Positions 1 to 7,407 of a stretch of 22,618 bases of DNA are shown here, piece after piece (positions within the stretch are counted from its first letter, which is position 1; every line of letters starts with the position of its first letter). Made by a program: the position numbers and the translations under genes. This DNA is from DATHCB01 sp035319765 (GTDB lineage Archaea; Thermoproteota; Bathyarchaeia; Bathyarchaeales; SOJC01), in the NCBI GenBank assembly GCA_035319765.1, contig DATHCB010000040.1, positions 1-22,618 on the forward strand, read 5' to 3'. The notes beneath the pieces were generated by a model. That model was not told where the DNA came from, ran no database searches, and saw only the letters and a program-made list of their open reading frames with translations.

Positions 1-450
1 AATTAGGGGCAGAGACATTACTCCGAGAACTATCCATCCGACTAGCGTGCAATAAAATGCGTGAAGCCCGAATCTGCCTAACTGCGTGACAAAAAGAGTA
101 AAGCCTAAAAGTCCAATAATTACTGATGGAAAACCGTTCAGTACCTCCAGCGTTGGTTTTACCATGTTTCTCAGTCTCATATCTGCAAATTCTGCTAAGT
201 ATATCGCGCATGGAATTCCTATAGCTATGCCCAATATCGTTCCGCCCAAGGCAAGGTACAGCGAGTCAAACATGTAAGGCAGAATATTGAGAACTCCGCT
301 TTCAAACCCATAGGCGAACCAGTTGATGATAATCGGGTATCCCAAGTATATCATATAAAAAACTATGAAGAAAACTATGCCGATTGAGGAAAGGGCGCAG
401 AGAAAGAGAATTGCTTTAACAAAGTTTTCCTTAAACAGCTTGCTGTTCAT
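1..450 (-). CDS. pstC: Phosphate ABC transporter permease (PstC/PstA family), 3' end outside window
   Basis: The visible 150 codons start at an ATG at 450 and stay open to the window edge, so the C-terminal half is missing. The protein is an inner-membrane permease: a hydrophobic segment at about residues 12-40, a second at about 60-90 ending in IPCAIYLAEFA, then the family signature LEVLNGFPSVIIGLLGF. In Pst transporters this region lies in the membrane domain that moves phosphate delivered by PstS. The gene is divergent from the PstS-like gene at 743, which fits a split pst locus. I chose PstC because the first permease gene of such loci is usually pstC; the short stretch after the PSVIIG motif also resembles PstA, so the C/A choice is open. 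An AAGGAG lies 14 nt upstream, further than usual. Confidence 0.82.
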   Translation of the reverse strand, partial: MNSKLFKENFVKAILFLCALSSIGIVFFIVFYMIYLGYPIIINWFAYGFESGVLNILPYMFDSLYLALGGTILGIAIGIPCAIYLAEFADMRLRNMVKPTLEVLNGFPSVIIGLLGFTLFVTQLGRFGLHAFYCTLVGWIVLGVMSLPLI

Positions 451-526
451 TAATTTTCGACTTTCTCCTTTCTGAACTAATTTGAAGAGGCAGAAATCGT
501 AGAGATAATGCTTTTCTATTTATAGT

Positions 527-562
527 CAATAGTCTAATTAGAAGCCAATAGTCTAATTAGAA
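527..562. repeat. Two direct copies of a 17-bp AT-rich motif in the pst divergent promoter
   Basis: CAATAGTCTAATTAGAA occurs at 527-543 and again at 546-562, a perfect tandem pair with a 19-bp period. Each copy holds the palindrome TCTAATTAGA. The pair lies between the divergent permease and phosphate-binding genes, about 80-110 bp upstream of the permease start, so it is a candidate regulator-binding site. That role is inferred from position only. Confidence 0.6.
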
Positions 563-627
563 ATGTTCGTCTGGTACTGAGCGTTTCTTTGTGTATGGAA
601 GACCACGATGATCTACTGTAAAGACTA

Positions 628-643
628 TAGACTAAATTGTCTA
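628..643. promoter_or_regulatory. Inverted repeat TAGAC-N6-GTCTA, candidate operator
   Basis: A perfect 5-bp inverted repeat, TAGAC then TAAATT then GTCTA, lies 100 bp upstream of the PstS-like start. It shares the TAGTCTA/TAGAC core with the tandem repeats at 527-562. A related TTAGACTAATAA is seen at 3503-3514 ahead of the gene at 3545. A phosphate-responsive regulator is a plausible binder, but none is identified here. Confidence 0.4.
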
Positions 644-742
644 ACGTAAACTACGTCGGCAATCCAGATATCATTCGCTTTCGATTGGCGTGGTGAACGA
701 GTAATTGTTCGAAAAAGAATTAAAAAAGGAGAAAGATGAAAA

Positions 743-2176
743 TTGAATAAAACCCAAAAAATACTACTGATCACAACAATAATAGCAATAATGGCAACTT
801 CAAGCGCAGCTACAACTTTAGTGCACGCGCTTCCTTTCCAAAGTAACCAGTTGGTTAATCCTGCAACGTTGACTATAGCCGGCTCAAGCACAGTCTATCC
901 AATCGCGGTTGAAGAAGCGAGTCAATTCCCAAGCTACTGGAATAGTTGCGTCGCCGCGAACCCCGGATGGGGAGCTTCATATATTACTGAACCCCTCAGC
1001 ATCGCTGGGCTAGGAAGCGGCACTGCAATCCCCGCATTGACTGGGGGAACCGCAGACATTGGCGAAATGTCAAGACCGCCACAGACCAGCACTGCCGAAT
1101 GGCTCGCGCCAACCATGACGAGTATGCAAATTTGGGCAGTCGCACTCGACAGCGTCGCCATAGTCCTGAGCCCTGACATGACTTGGTTCCCATTGAATCT
1201 TACAACACTACAGGTCGCTCAACTCTTCGCAGACCAGCCGAGCAACTATACAACACCCTACTACACCACGTACGGTCAATTTCTTGACGCCTACTATGGC
1301 GGAGCAATGCACGTCCCGCCCAGCATTAACAGCACGATTCTGAATGAACCGATCAACAGAGCTGTAAGAGACCCCACGTCCGGAACCTTCGACTGCTTCA
1401 ACAACTACTTCGCGCAGCCGAGCAACTTCCAGTTTGAACACAAAGTCAGTGGCGTCGTGACTGCATCGCAAGAGATGGCACCATACACCTACTGTGAAGA
1501 AAACATCAACATCTACAACACAGTTAGCGCCGGAAACCTCGCTTCCGATTCAGACTACATAGGCTTCATATCATTAGGCTACTTGGAAACATACGGCCAC
1601 ATGATCGGCTTAAACATAGCTTACAACCTCGAGAACCTACCAAAATCACTCATCGGTTACGTCCAACCATACAACTGGGGACCATACGTCACTCCGACAA
1701 AAGCAAATGTCCTATGGGCATACTCTGGCATTCAAGGACCAGGCGCTACCGGTGAGTACCAAGCATGGAGATACCTGTGGGAAGTAACACCAAGCACCAT
1801 TCCGAGCACGGGCCCACTCCTAGAAACGGGAGTATGGATCGCCTACATGAGACTACCAGGAACTACTCTAAACGGCACTAGCAACTTTGTTAATGACCAA
1901 AGCTATATCCCGCTAAACCCAGACGACATGGCTGGAGGACAAGTACTCAACTCTAGCCTTCTACCGTACAATCCGCTTCCAGGTCAGACTCAGACAATCC
2001 CGAACGGCAAAGTTGGCTACGTCGACATAACCTACTTCGTATCTGCATACATCGCCTACAATACTAAGGGAATCTACAACCCCTACGCTGACTTGAATGC
2101 AGATGGAAAAATCGACTTCAACGACATAAAACTTTTCGTCGCAGACTACCTTGCCTACTACGCAATTTATGGCTAA
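743..2176 (+). CDS. pstS: PstS-like phosphate-binding protein with C-terminal dockerin
   Basis: This is an extracellular substrate-binding protein of the phosphate ABC uptake system. Residues 1-29 form a Sec-type signal peptide. GSSTVYPI at 47-54 and GGTADIGEMSRP further on are the phosphate-loop motifs of PstS proteins, and RDPTSGTFD matches the later binding segment. Residues about 421-477 form a dockerin: a degenerate first half (NGKVGYVDITYFVSAYI) and a canonical second half with loop DLNADGKIDFND, where D450, N452, D454, K456, D458 and D461 occupy the calcium-loop positions. There is no lipobox and no C-terminal membrane helix, so anchoring must be indirect. The start is a TTG preceded by AAAAAAGGAG; an ATG at 736 opens only a four-residue frame that overlaps it. 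Cohesin genes follow on the same strand. A phosphate ligand is expected but the ion is not proven. Confidence 0.9.
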   Translation: MNKTQKILLITTIIAIMATSSAATTLVHALPFQSNQLVNPATLTIAGSSTVYPIAVEEASQFPSYWNSCVAANPGWGASYITEPLSIAGLGSGTAIPALTGGTADIGEMSRPPQTSTAEWLAPTMTSMQIWAVALDSVAIVLSPDMTWFPLNLTTLQVAQLFADQPSNYTTPYYTTYGQFLDAYYGGAMHVPPSINSTILNEPINRAVRDPTSGTFDCFNNYFAQPSNFQFEHKVSGVVTASQEMAPYTYCEENINIYNTVSAGNLASDSDYIGFISLGYLETYGHMIGLNIAYNLENLPKSLIGYVQPYNWGPYVTPTKANVLWAYSGIQGPGATGEYQAWRYLWEVTPSTIPSTGPLLETGVWIAYMRLPGTTLNGTSNFVNDQSYIPLNPDDMAGGQVLNSSLLPYNPLPGQTQTIPNGKVGYVDITYFVSAYIAYNTKGIYNPYADLNADGKIDFNDIKLFVADYLAYYAIYG

Positions 2177-2208
2177 ATGTCTTGACCAAAAATCATGGAG
2201 GAAAAAAA

Positions 2209-3408
2209 ATGACAAGAACTCCAAAAACAAAACTCATACCAGCCTTGGCACTAGCGTTTCTAGTGGTCATGCCATTGCTCCTCGCCACAATGCCCATCGT
2301 CAAAGCCAGCGGCAACACGCCAGTGCTCAGTGTCGTGCTTTCAGGCACTACTAGTACTACTTTGATTCCAGCCAAGTCGGTCGGCTCAACTTTCAGTGTC
2401 GATGTCCGGGTGGATAACACTAGTGGTGTCAGTCCAGGCATCAACAGCTACAGCTATGGCCTGACCTGGAATCCAGCAGTGCTCAACGTGACCAACGTAA
2501 ACGACGCTTTCAACGGGTCGTTCTTGAATTCAGGCGCCAACTATGGTACAGTTGAGAGTTTAGGGGACCTCCCTGTCAACAACACAGAAGGGCTACTCAT
2601 AATCGGCGACATCATCCTCAACACATCCGATTTCGCTGCATGCGCCACCGGTTCAGGTGTCTTGACCACCGTGACCTTTGAGGTAAAAGCCGCAGGCGAG
2701 AGCAACATTAACCTTCAACCAAGCGATGCCGGCGTTGCATACCTCACATACCCAGACAGCCAAGGCAACAGCCACGACATAGTCGCTAATACAGTAAATG
2801 CAGTATATGTATCACTGACGCCATCCGGCAGCGAAATTGGCATAACAGGCTACAAGCTGGTATTCAACACGACCTTGGCGAATATGTTTGCAAGTGCGCA
2901 AAGCATCAACTACAGTTGGACCTACCAAGTGTACGAATACAACGCGACAACGAAGACTTACAGCATAACCGTTGTCAGCGCTGCGACTCCGACGGTGATG
3001 GGCTACTCTGTGGCCACAGGCACATCGACAATACTAAGCGGGGAGAAGGGCGCAGTCTTGCCAACGACGCTGAGCTGGAATGTCTGGATCGAAGTCCTAA
3101 GCATCTTCGTTTACACGCTGAATGGACAAACCTACACTCTTGCATTTCCAGCGGCATTGCTGAATGTGCACCCAGGGGATATCACCGGTGCTCCCCTGAC
3201 CTTCCCGTACTTGGGAGCCGTCGGTTCTGTTACAGGCCTAGACCTCCACGTACTGGCGATCTACTGGCTACAAACCGTTCCATCGGGAACCGATCCAACT
3301 TCTGCCATAGCTAGAGCAGACATTGGTGGCGCTGGTTCTGTTACAGGCAAGGATCTCCACCTACTGGCACTTGACTGGCTGCAAACGTGGACAAAAACTC
3401 CGCCATAG
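2209..3408 (+). CDS. Secreted cohesin-dockerin protein
   Basis: The 399-residue product has a signal peptide (1-34), an N-terminal cohesin-like beta domain (about 37-200, with VGSTFSVDVRVDN, YGLTWNPAVLNV and GVLTTVTFEVKAAG in family order), a less clear middle region (about 200-320), and a C-terminal dockerin-like pair (about 322-395). The pair is visible as an internal repeat, GSVTGLDLHVLAIYWLQ and GSVTGKDLHLLALDWLQ. The second loop reads DIGGAGSVTGKD, so positions 3 and 5 of the calcium loop are G and A, not the usual acidic or amide residues. Cohesins bind dockerins, so this protein could link PstS to other scaffold parts. The ATG at 2209 is chosen over an upstream TTG at 2182 because GGAGG sits 7 nt before it. 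No enzyme domain is seen. Confidence 0.85.
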   Translation: MTRTPKTKLIPALALAFLVVMPLLLATMPIVKASGNTPVLSVVLSGTTSTTLIPAKSVGSTFSVDVRVDNTSGVSPGINSYSYGLTWNPAVLNVTNVNDAFNGSFLNSGANYGTVESLGDLPVNNTEGLLIIGDIILNTSDFAACATGSGVLTTVTFEVKAAGESNINLQPSDAGVAYLTYPDSQGNSHDIVANTVNAVYVSLTPSGSEIGITGYKLVFNTTLANMFASAQSINYSWTYQVYEYNATTKTYSITVVSAATPTVMGYSVATGTSTILSGEKGAVLPTTLSWNVWIEVLSIFVYTLNGQTYTLAFPAALLNVHPGDITGAPLTFPYLGAVGSVTGLDLHVLAIYWLQTVPSGTDPTSAIARADIGGAGSVTGKDLHLLALDWLQTWTKTPP

Positions 3409-3544
3409 CACACGCAGTTCATAAAATACCCAAGCCAAAACAGATAAAACACACGTTACCAAAACTACCACAACCGGTAGGGCGCAAAATCCCTTCCGGA
3501 ACTTAGACTAATAAAGTACAGGAAAGTAAAGAGTAAAAAAGAAA

Positions 3545-4042
3545 ATGAATGGAAGCAAAAAGAGCACCATTCTCGCCGTGTTGTTGATAGCAGGCGGGGC
3601 ACTTGCGAAAGTTTCCATAGCACAATTTAGGCAAATAGAATCGCCTCGCACTCTATCACGAAGCGTCACTACTCCCGTCGCTGACCTCAGCGCTCCACCT
3701 GCAATCGACAGCTCGCTTGATGCCGGCCATTACTACAACTCTATATGGAGACCTTTCGCGAATGCGATTCTTGAGCCTTACTTAGCATGTATTTTTGCAC
3801 ACTACTTTCGCACTCCAGCTCGACGAAGCACTTCCTTTCACATCGTGCAACTTGAAGACTTGAACAGTGAAGGAGCTATAAACTTTAAGAATGCAGTTAC
3901 TTTTGCCAGTAACTGTGTAGCCGATAACTCTTTAACTCACGCGCGTGCTCGAGGTATACATTTCGACGATGAAATAAATTCTAGGGGCACAATCCTCCGC
4001 ATTGATCACTACCTAATCTTTAGGAGCGCTAGAAAAAAATGA
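3545..4042 (+). CDS. Small secreted protein with two degenerate dockerin repeats
   Basis: The 165-residue product has an N-terminal signal-like segment (STILAVLLIAGGALAKVSIA), an unassigned middle, and two short segments near the C-terminus that align to dockerin repeats. DLNSEGAINFKN keeps the D-x-N-x-[DE]-G pattern; EINSRGTILRID keeps N, G and the final D but has R at loop position 5. The region between them is Cys/His-containing and unlike other dockerins. Codon use is less polished than its neighbours and the protein may be decaying. It overlaps the next gene by 4 bp (ATGA), which suggests translational coupling with the anchored cohesin protein. The dockerin reading is mine by eye and moderate; the coding call rests on length, signal peptide and overlap. 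Confidence 0.6.
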   Translation: MNGSKKSTILAVLLIAGGALAKVSIAQFRQIESPRTLSRSVTTPVADLSAPPAIDSSLDAGHYYNSIWRPFANAILEPYLACIFAHYFRTPARRSTSFHIVQLEDLNSEGAINFKNAVTFASNCVADNSLTHARARGIHFDDEINSRGTILRIDHYLIFRSARKK

Positions 4043-5256
4043 GGAAAGCAGTCATTTATCTTCTTGTAATCATAGCCTTAACTTTTCTGTTTTCCTCCTT
4101 GACCAATCAAAGTAAAGCTCAGACAGAACCCAAGCCAACTGTTTGTCTTATTCCTTCAGAGTATTATAACACAACAGCAACACAAGTAAACCAAGCGTTT
4201 ACGATGAGCATTACGATATCCAATGTCACAGATCTCTGGTCGTGGGACGCGAATATAAGATGGAATCCCAATTACCTAAACATGTCCAGAACGCCAACAG
4301 AAGGAAGTTTCATGCGAAAGGCAGGATCCACATTGTTTATCCCTACGCGCCCATTAAAGGGCTCAGAACCAGACATTTCAGATACCCTGTTGGCAAATAG
4401 TGGAGCAAATGGAAGCGGCGTCTTAGCTACGCTGTATTTCAAAATACTAAGCCATTGTGCAAAAACCCCGATACAGCTCTTGAACATAACTCTCGAGGCC
4501 CCAAACCCACCTAACGCTCCTTATGGAGCTCCCAACCCACTAGTAACCCCAACATCGAATTCTTCTACTGCGATCGTGACTCTTCTTATAAATGGAGCAC
4601 CGGCGGCCAATGCCGGTCAGGACCAAGAAGTCCGCCAGGGCACTTTGGTAATCTTCAACGGCTCAAACTCGGTACAAATCGGAAGCAACCCGATTTATAC
4701 ATGGTCTTTCGTAGACGGCACTTCAAAGACACTTGAAGGCGTGATTGCAAACTATACGTTTAACACGCCAGGAATATACAATGTTACCCTTACCCTTTCG
4801 GATTCGCTGGGAAGTGACAACTCTTCTGTCACAATAACGGTAAAACCCTATCCCAAGCCCACTGCAATAATAATTCTGCAAGGAATTGCCACTGGACAGA
4901 ACGCTTCAGTGGGGCAGTCTATCACGTTCAACGGATCTGAAAGCTACGAAAAAGAAAACGGAACAATAGTCAGCTACGTATGGAATATGGGAGACGGAAT
5001 AGGAATAGGAAAAAACCAAACCATAACCTACGCTTATGCACGCCCAGGAAACTTCACAGTGACCTTGATGGTCTTCGACGCGAATAATAACACCGCTATC
5101 AATTCGACTGAAATTAATGTCGTCAAGACTTCAAGCTTGATTATAGCCCCAATTCAAGACTCGTCTAGCCCGCCGCTTGATGTCTTAGTAATCATGGTGC
5201 TAGTCACGACTTTCGTTTGTGGTGGATCAATCTTCTGGTTGAAAAAAAGAACTTGA
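4039..5256 (+). CDS. Membrane-anchored cohesin-PKD-PKD surface protein
   Basis: The 405-residue product has a signal peptide (1-27), a cohesin-like domain (about 33-182; NLWSWD-like DLWSWD at 65-70, IRWNPNYL at 73-80, GSGVLATLYFKI at 125-136), two PKD domains (about 188-268 and 272-362), and one C-terminal transmembrane helix (about 379-400) closed by LKKRT. The PKD signatures are YTFNTPGIYNVTLTLSD and YAYARPGNFTVTLMVFD, with VWNMGDG in the second. PKD domains act as extracellular spacers in archaeal surface proteins, so the protein presents a cohesin away from the membrane. Its cohesin is a paralogue of the one encoded at 5395. It starts inside the stop of the preceding gene. A role in holding dockerin partners is inferred from the domain families. 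Confidence 0.87.
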   Translation: MRKAVIYLLVIIALTFLFSSLTNQSKAQTEPKPTVCLIPSEYYNTTATQVNQAFTMSITISNVTDLWSWDANIRWNPNYLNMSRTPTEGSFMRKAGSTLFIPTRPLKGSEPDISDTLLANSGANGSGVLATLYFKILSHCAKTPIQLLNITLEAPNPPNAPYGAPNPLVTPTSNSSTAIVTLLINGAPAANAGQDQEVRQGTLVIFNGSNSVQIGSNPIYTWSFVDGTSKTLEGVIANYTFNTPGIYNVTLTLSDSLGSDNSSVTITVKPYPKPTAIIILQGIATGQNASVGQSITFNGSESYEKENGTIVSYVWNMGDGIGIGKNQTITYAYARPGNFTVTLMVFDANNNTAINSTEINVVKTSSLIIAPIQDSSSPPLDVLVIMVLVTTFVCGGSIFWLKKRT

Positions 5257-5394
5257 CGTCAGGCGCCAAATCATGTATAACTGCCTTAACTGTTAAATGT
5301 AGTCATTATCATGATTTTCGGTTTCTATATAGAACAAATTGGTCTCAATATACTATTTTGGATAGACTGAATAATTCCGGACAAAACGTCAATC

Positions 5395-6078
5395 TTGAAG
5401 GAGGCAACTAGGACGAAGCGATTGACAATAGCATCATTTCTTTTAGCGGTCGTGTTGGCAAGTGCTACTGCGATTAACTGCTCAAATGCGAGTGGGACGG
5501 CGATAATAAACGTTGATTCTGCCACTCAGCAGTTTCCTTCAGCACATCTTGGGGACACCATCGACGTTAACATAGACGTGAGCAGTGTGCAGAATCTCTG
5601 GTCATGGGACATAGCTAATCTTAAGTTTAATCCCAACTTCTTGATTTTGACTCAGGTTTCGGAGGGTCCCTTTCTAAAGGCAGCAGGGTCAACCTTGTTC
5701 ATTTGGACTTCCACATCTACGAACGCCATTAGCAAAGGCGATATCCCAGATATTTCAGATACTTTGCTCGAGTACACCAGTGCGAGTGGAGGAGGGGTTA
5801 TAGCAACTTTGACTTTTCGAGTGATCTCCCTTGGAACTTCGCAAATCATATTCAACCGAACAACACTGGAGAACAGCGCGAGCGTTATCAGCAGCCAGGC
5901 CGTTAATGCAAACATAACAATAGGTGCTTCGAGTAGTTATTTACCTATCTCTTCTACTCCGGACTCTGCCTCATCTGCGGTTGCACTTCCCGCGTGGCTT
6001 ATTGTGGCAATATCACTCGTGGCAACAACTGTCGCAGGGCTGCTTGTCTCCAGGAAAGTTCGGCGCAGCCGGAAGTAG
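5395..6078 (+). CDS. Membrane-anchored cohesin protein
   Basis: The 227-residue product has a signal peptide with a basic start, one cohesin-like domain (about 35-178) and a C-terminal helix (about 196-218) followed by SRKVRRSRK, so the cohesin faces outside. It shares with the protein at 4039 the segments NLWSWD, NPN(Y/F)L, AGSTLFI, PDISDTLL and G(V)xATLxF, which marks the two as tandem paralogues; this one lacks the PKD spacers and would sit closer to the membrane. The start is uncertain: TTG at 5395 gives the basic signal-peptide start, while a TTG at 5422 would shorten it, and neither has a well-placed ribosome site (GGAGG is at 5400-5404). A 139-bp gap separates it from the preceding gene. 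Confidence 0.82.
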   Translation: MKEATRTKRLTIASFLLAVVLASATAINCSNASGTAIINVDSATQQFPSAHLGDTIDVNIDVSSVQNLWSWDIANLKFNPNFLILTQVSEGPFLKAAGSTLFIWTSTSTNAISKGDIPDISDTLLEYTSASGGGVIATLTFRVISLGTSQIIFNRTTLENSASVISSQAVNANITIGASSSYLPISSTPDSASSAVALPAWLIVAISLVATTVAGLLVSRKVRRSRK

Positions 6079-6093
6079 CAATTTTTCTCGTTA

Positions 6094-6130
6094 AATTTTC
6101 GTAATGTCAAATGTCCACGAAACGAAAATT
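6094..6130. repeat. 9-bp inverted repeat after the cohesin cluster
   Basis: AATTTTCGT at 6094-6102 pairs perfectly with ACGAAAATT at 6122-6130 around a 19-nt loop, 15 nt past the last cohesin stop. It could stabilise the 3' end of the transcript. It lacks a strong following T tract, so it is not a clear terminator. Confidence 0.3.
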
Positions 6131-6188
6131 CGACAAAGAATATCGTAGCTAATGAGATGAAAAAAAGTTGTAGTAACCCCGATGACCA

Positions 6189-6281
6189 TTATGCTTGACT
6201 GTGCCTGTAGTGGCCTTTCACATGAATCGTCCTTTTCTTAGCTCCGGGTTTCCGTCGCATAAAAGGTCTGACTCTTGGCAT
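6189..6281 (-). CDS. Small basic protein, 30 residues
   Basis: An ATG at 6281 opens a 30-codon frame rich in Arg, Lys and His (MPRVRPFMRRKPGAKK, then RTIHVKGHYRHSQA). GGGTGAT lies 6 nt upstream of the ATG, an exact match to the archaeal ribosome-site core; this decides the start over an in-frame ATG at 6296. The composition suggests nucleic-acid or ribosome binding, and the HVKGHYR tail recalls short basic archaeal proteins of unknown role. It stands alone between the cohesin cluster (plus strand) and the tRNA thiolase gene (minus strand, downstream). No function is assigned. It is too short to be sure without homologues. Confidence 0.5.
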   Translation of the reverse strand: MPRVRPFMRRKPGAKKRTIHVKGHYRHSQA

Positions 6282-6446
6282 GATTCTATCACCCATTACA
6301 AGTAAAAGGATCGATCCGAAGAAAAGTATTGTGAATTTTCACTACGTATTCCCTGTTCATACGCGAACAAGTTTTTGTGACCTTGCCTTCAAGAGATAAA
6401 GACAAGTTCACATTCTGTACGAAAAAATACATTAATCAAAAAATGC

Positions 6447-7385
6447 TCAGAAAACCCCTAGCTTCTCCAAAGATTTGCAAGCCACGCATGCATCCTCAGC
6501 GGCTGGACAAGGTTCGCCGCACCGCTTACAAACACCAAATTCTCTTTCTTGCTGTACCATAGCCTTTCCGATTTTCTCGAAGCTTCTAAACACGGCAAAT
6601 AAGCTCCCAGCGTGCCTTTGCTCAAGTCGATTCAGCCAATACCGTGCATCATTTCGTAACGCCTCGCCTGCGTAGGGGCACGCAACGCTCTGGAACTTTA
6701 CATTCTTCAAATAGGCGTAAAACGCAGTTTCCCTCTCTGGAACAAGACAAAATGGACGAACACGGCGAACAAAACGCCCGTCAGAATCCATGCTTACCGC
6801 GCCAAAATGGCGTACACGCCAAACATCACCATGCACAATGTTCAGCAAATAAGTTTGAACAACATCATCCAAATTATGTCCCAATACTAAGACATCGACT
6901 TTGAGCTTTTTCGCCGCCAAGTCTAAAGCGCGACGCCGCAGAACTCCGCAATAAGCACACGATCCAAGGCGCTTCGCACTCGGTAGTTTTCTGGCTTTCT
7001 GCACCACTTCATCTAGCGTCACACCAAACAAGCTGTCGAAACTCAAGACGCTGTGCTCAACTCCCAAAAGTTTACAGTTTTCGACAGCAATCCTTAACGC
7101 CTCATCACGATAGCCCCTTATTCCCTCATCGATCGAAACCGCAAGCAAGCGGGCTTTTGGGAATCTCCTTTCGATACCTACCAGAACATGCAGAACCCCT
7201 ATGCTGTCTTTACCGCCTGAAACGGCAACCAAAATCCTGTCATCAAACGCGAACATGCCATATTCAGCTATTGTGGCCCGAACGCGATCCTCTACAGCCT
7301 TGAGGAAGCATCTTTTGCACAATTTCTCTCCACTATAAGCCCGTACAAGAACAGCCTCATTCCGTCCACAGAAACTGCACTTCAC
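6447..7385 (-). CDS. tRNA 2-thiolation PP-loop ATPase, TtuA/NcsA (Ncs6) family
   Basis: This cytoplasmic enzyme adenylates a uridine in tRNA and transfers sulfur to it. The 312-residue length is typical. Visible features in order: an N-terminal zinc site (C3, C6, C23, C26), the PP-loop SGGKDS at 56-61, SIDEGIRGYR at 84-93, the C143-A-Y-C146 pair and C236 that hold the [4Fe-4S] cluster in TtuA-type enzymes, LGHNLDD at 168-174, and a C-terminal zinc site (C286, C289, C300, C303). Sequence alone does not separate TtuA (position 54) from NcsA (wobble position 34), so no symbol is given. It lies 22 bp downstream of the membrane protease gene on the same strand and the two may be co-transcribed. 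Confidence 0.9.
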   Translation of the reverse strand: MKCSFCGRNEAVLVRAYSGEKLCKRCFLKAVEDRVRATIAEYGMFAFDDRILVAVSGGKDSIGVLHVLVGIERRFPKARLLAVSIDEGIRGYRDEALRIAVENCKLLGVEHSVLSFDSLFGVTLDEVVQKARKLPSAKRLGSCAYCGVLRRRALDLAAKKLKVDVLVLGHNLDDVVQTYLLNIVHGDVWRVRHFGAVSMDSDGRFVRRVRPFCLVPERETAFYAYLKNVKFQSVACPYAGEALRNDARYWLNRLEQRHAGSLFAVFRSFEKIGKAMVQQEREFGVCKRCGEPCPAAEDACVACKSLEKLGVF

Positions 7386-7407
7386 GGTTCTTTCTCCACC
7401 TTAGAGT

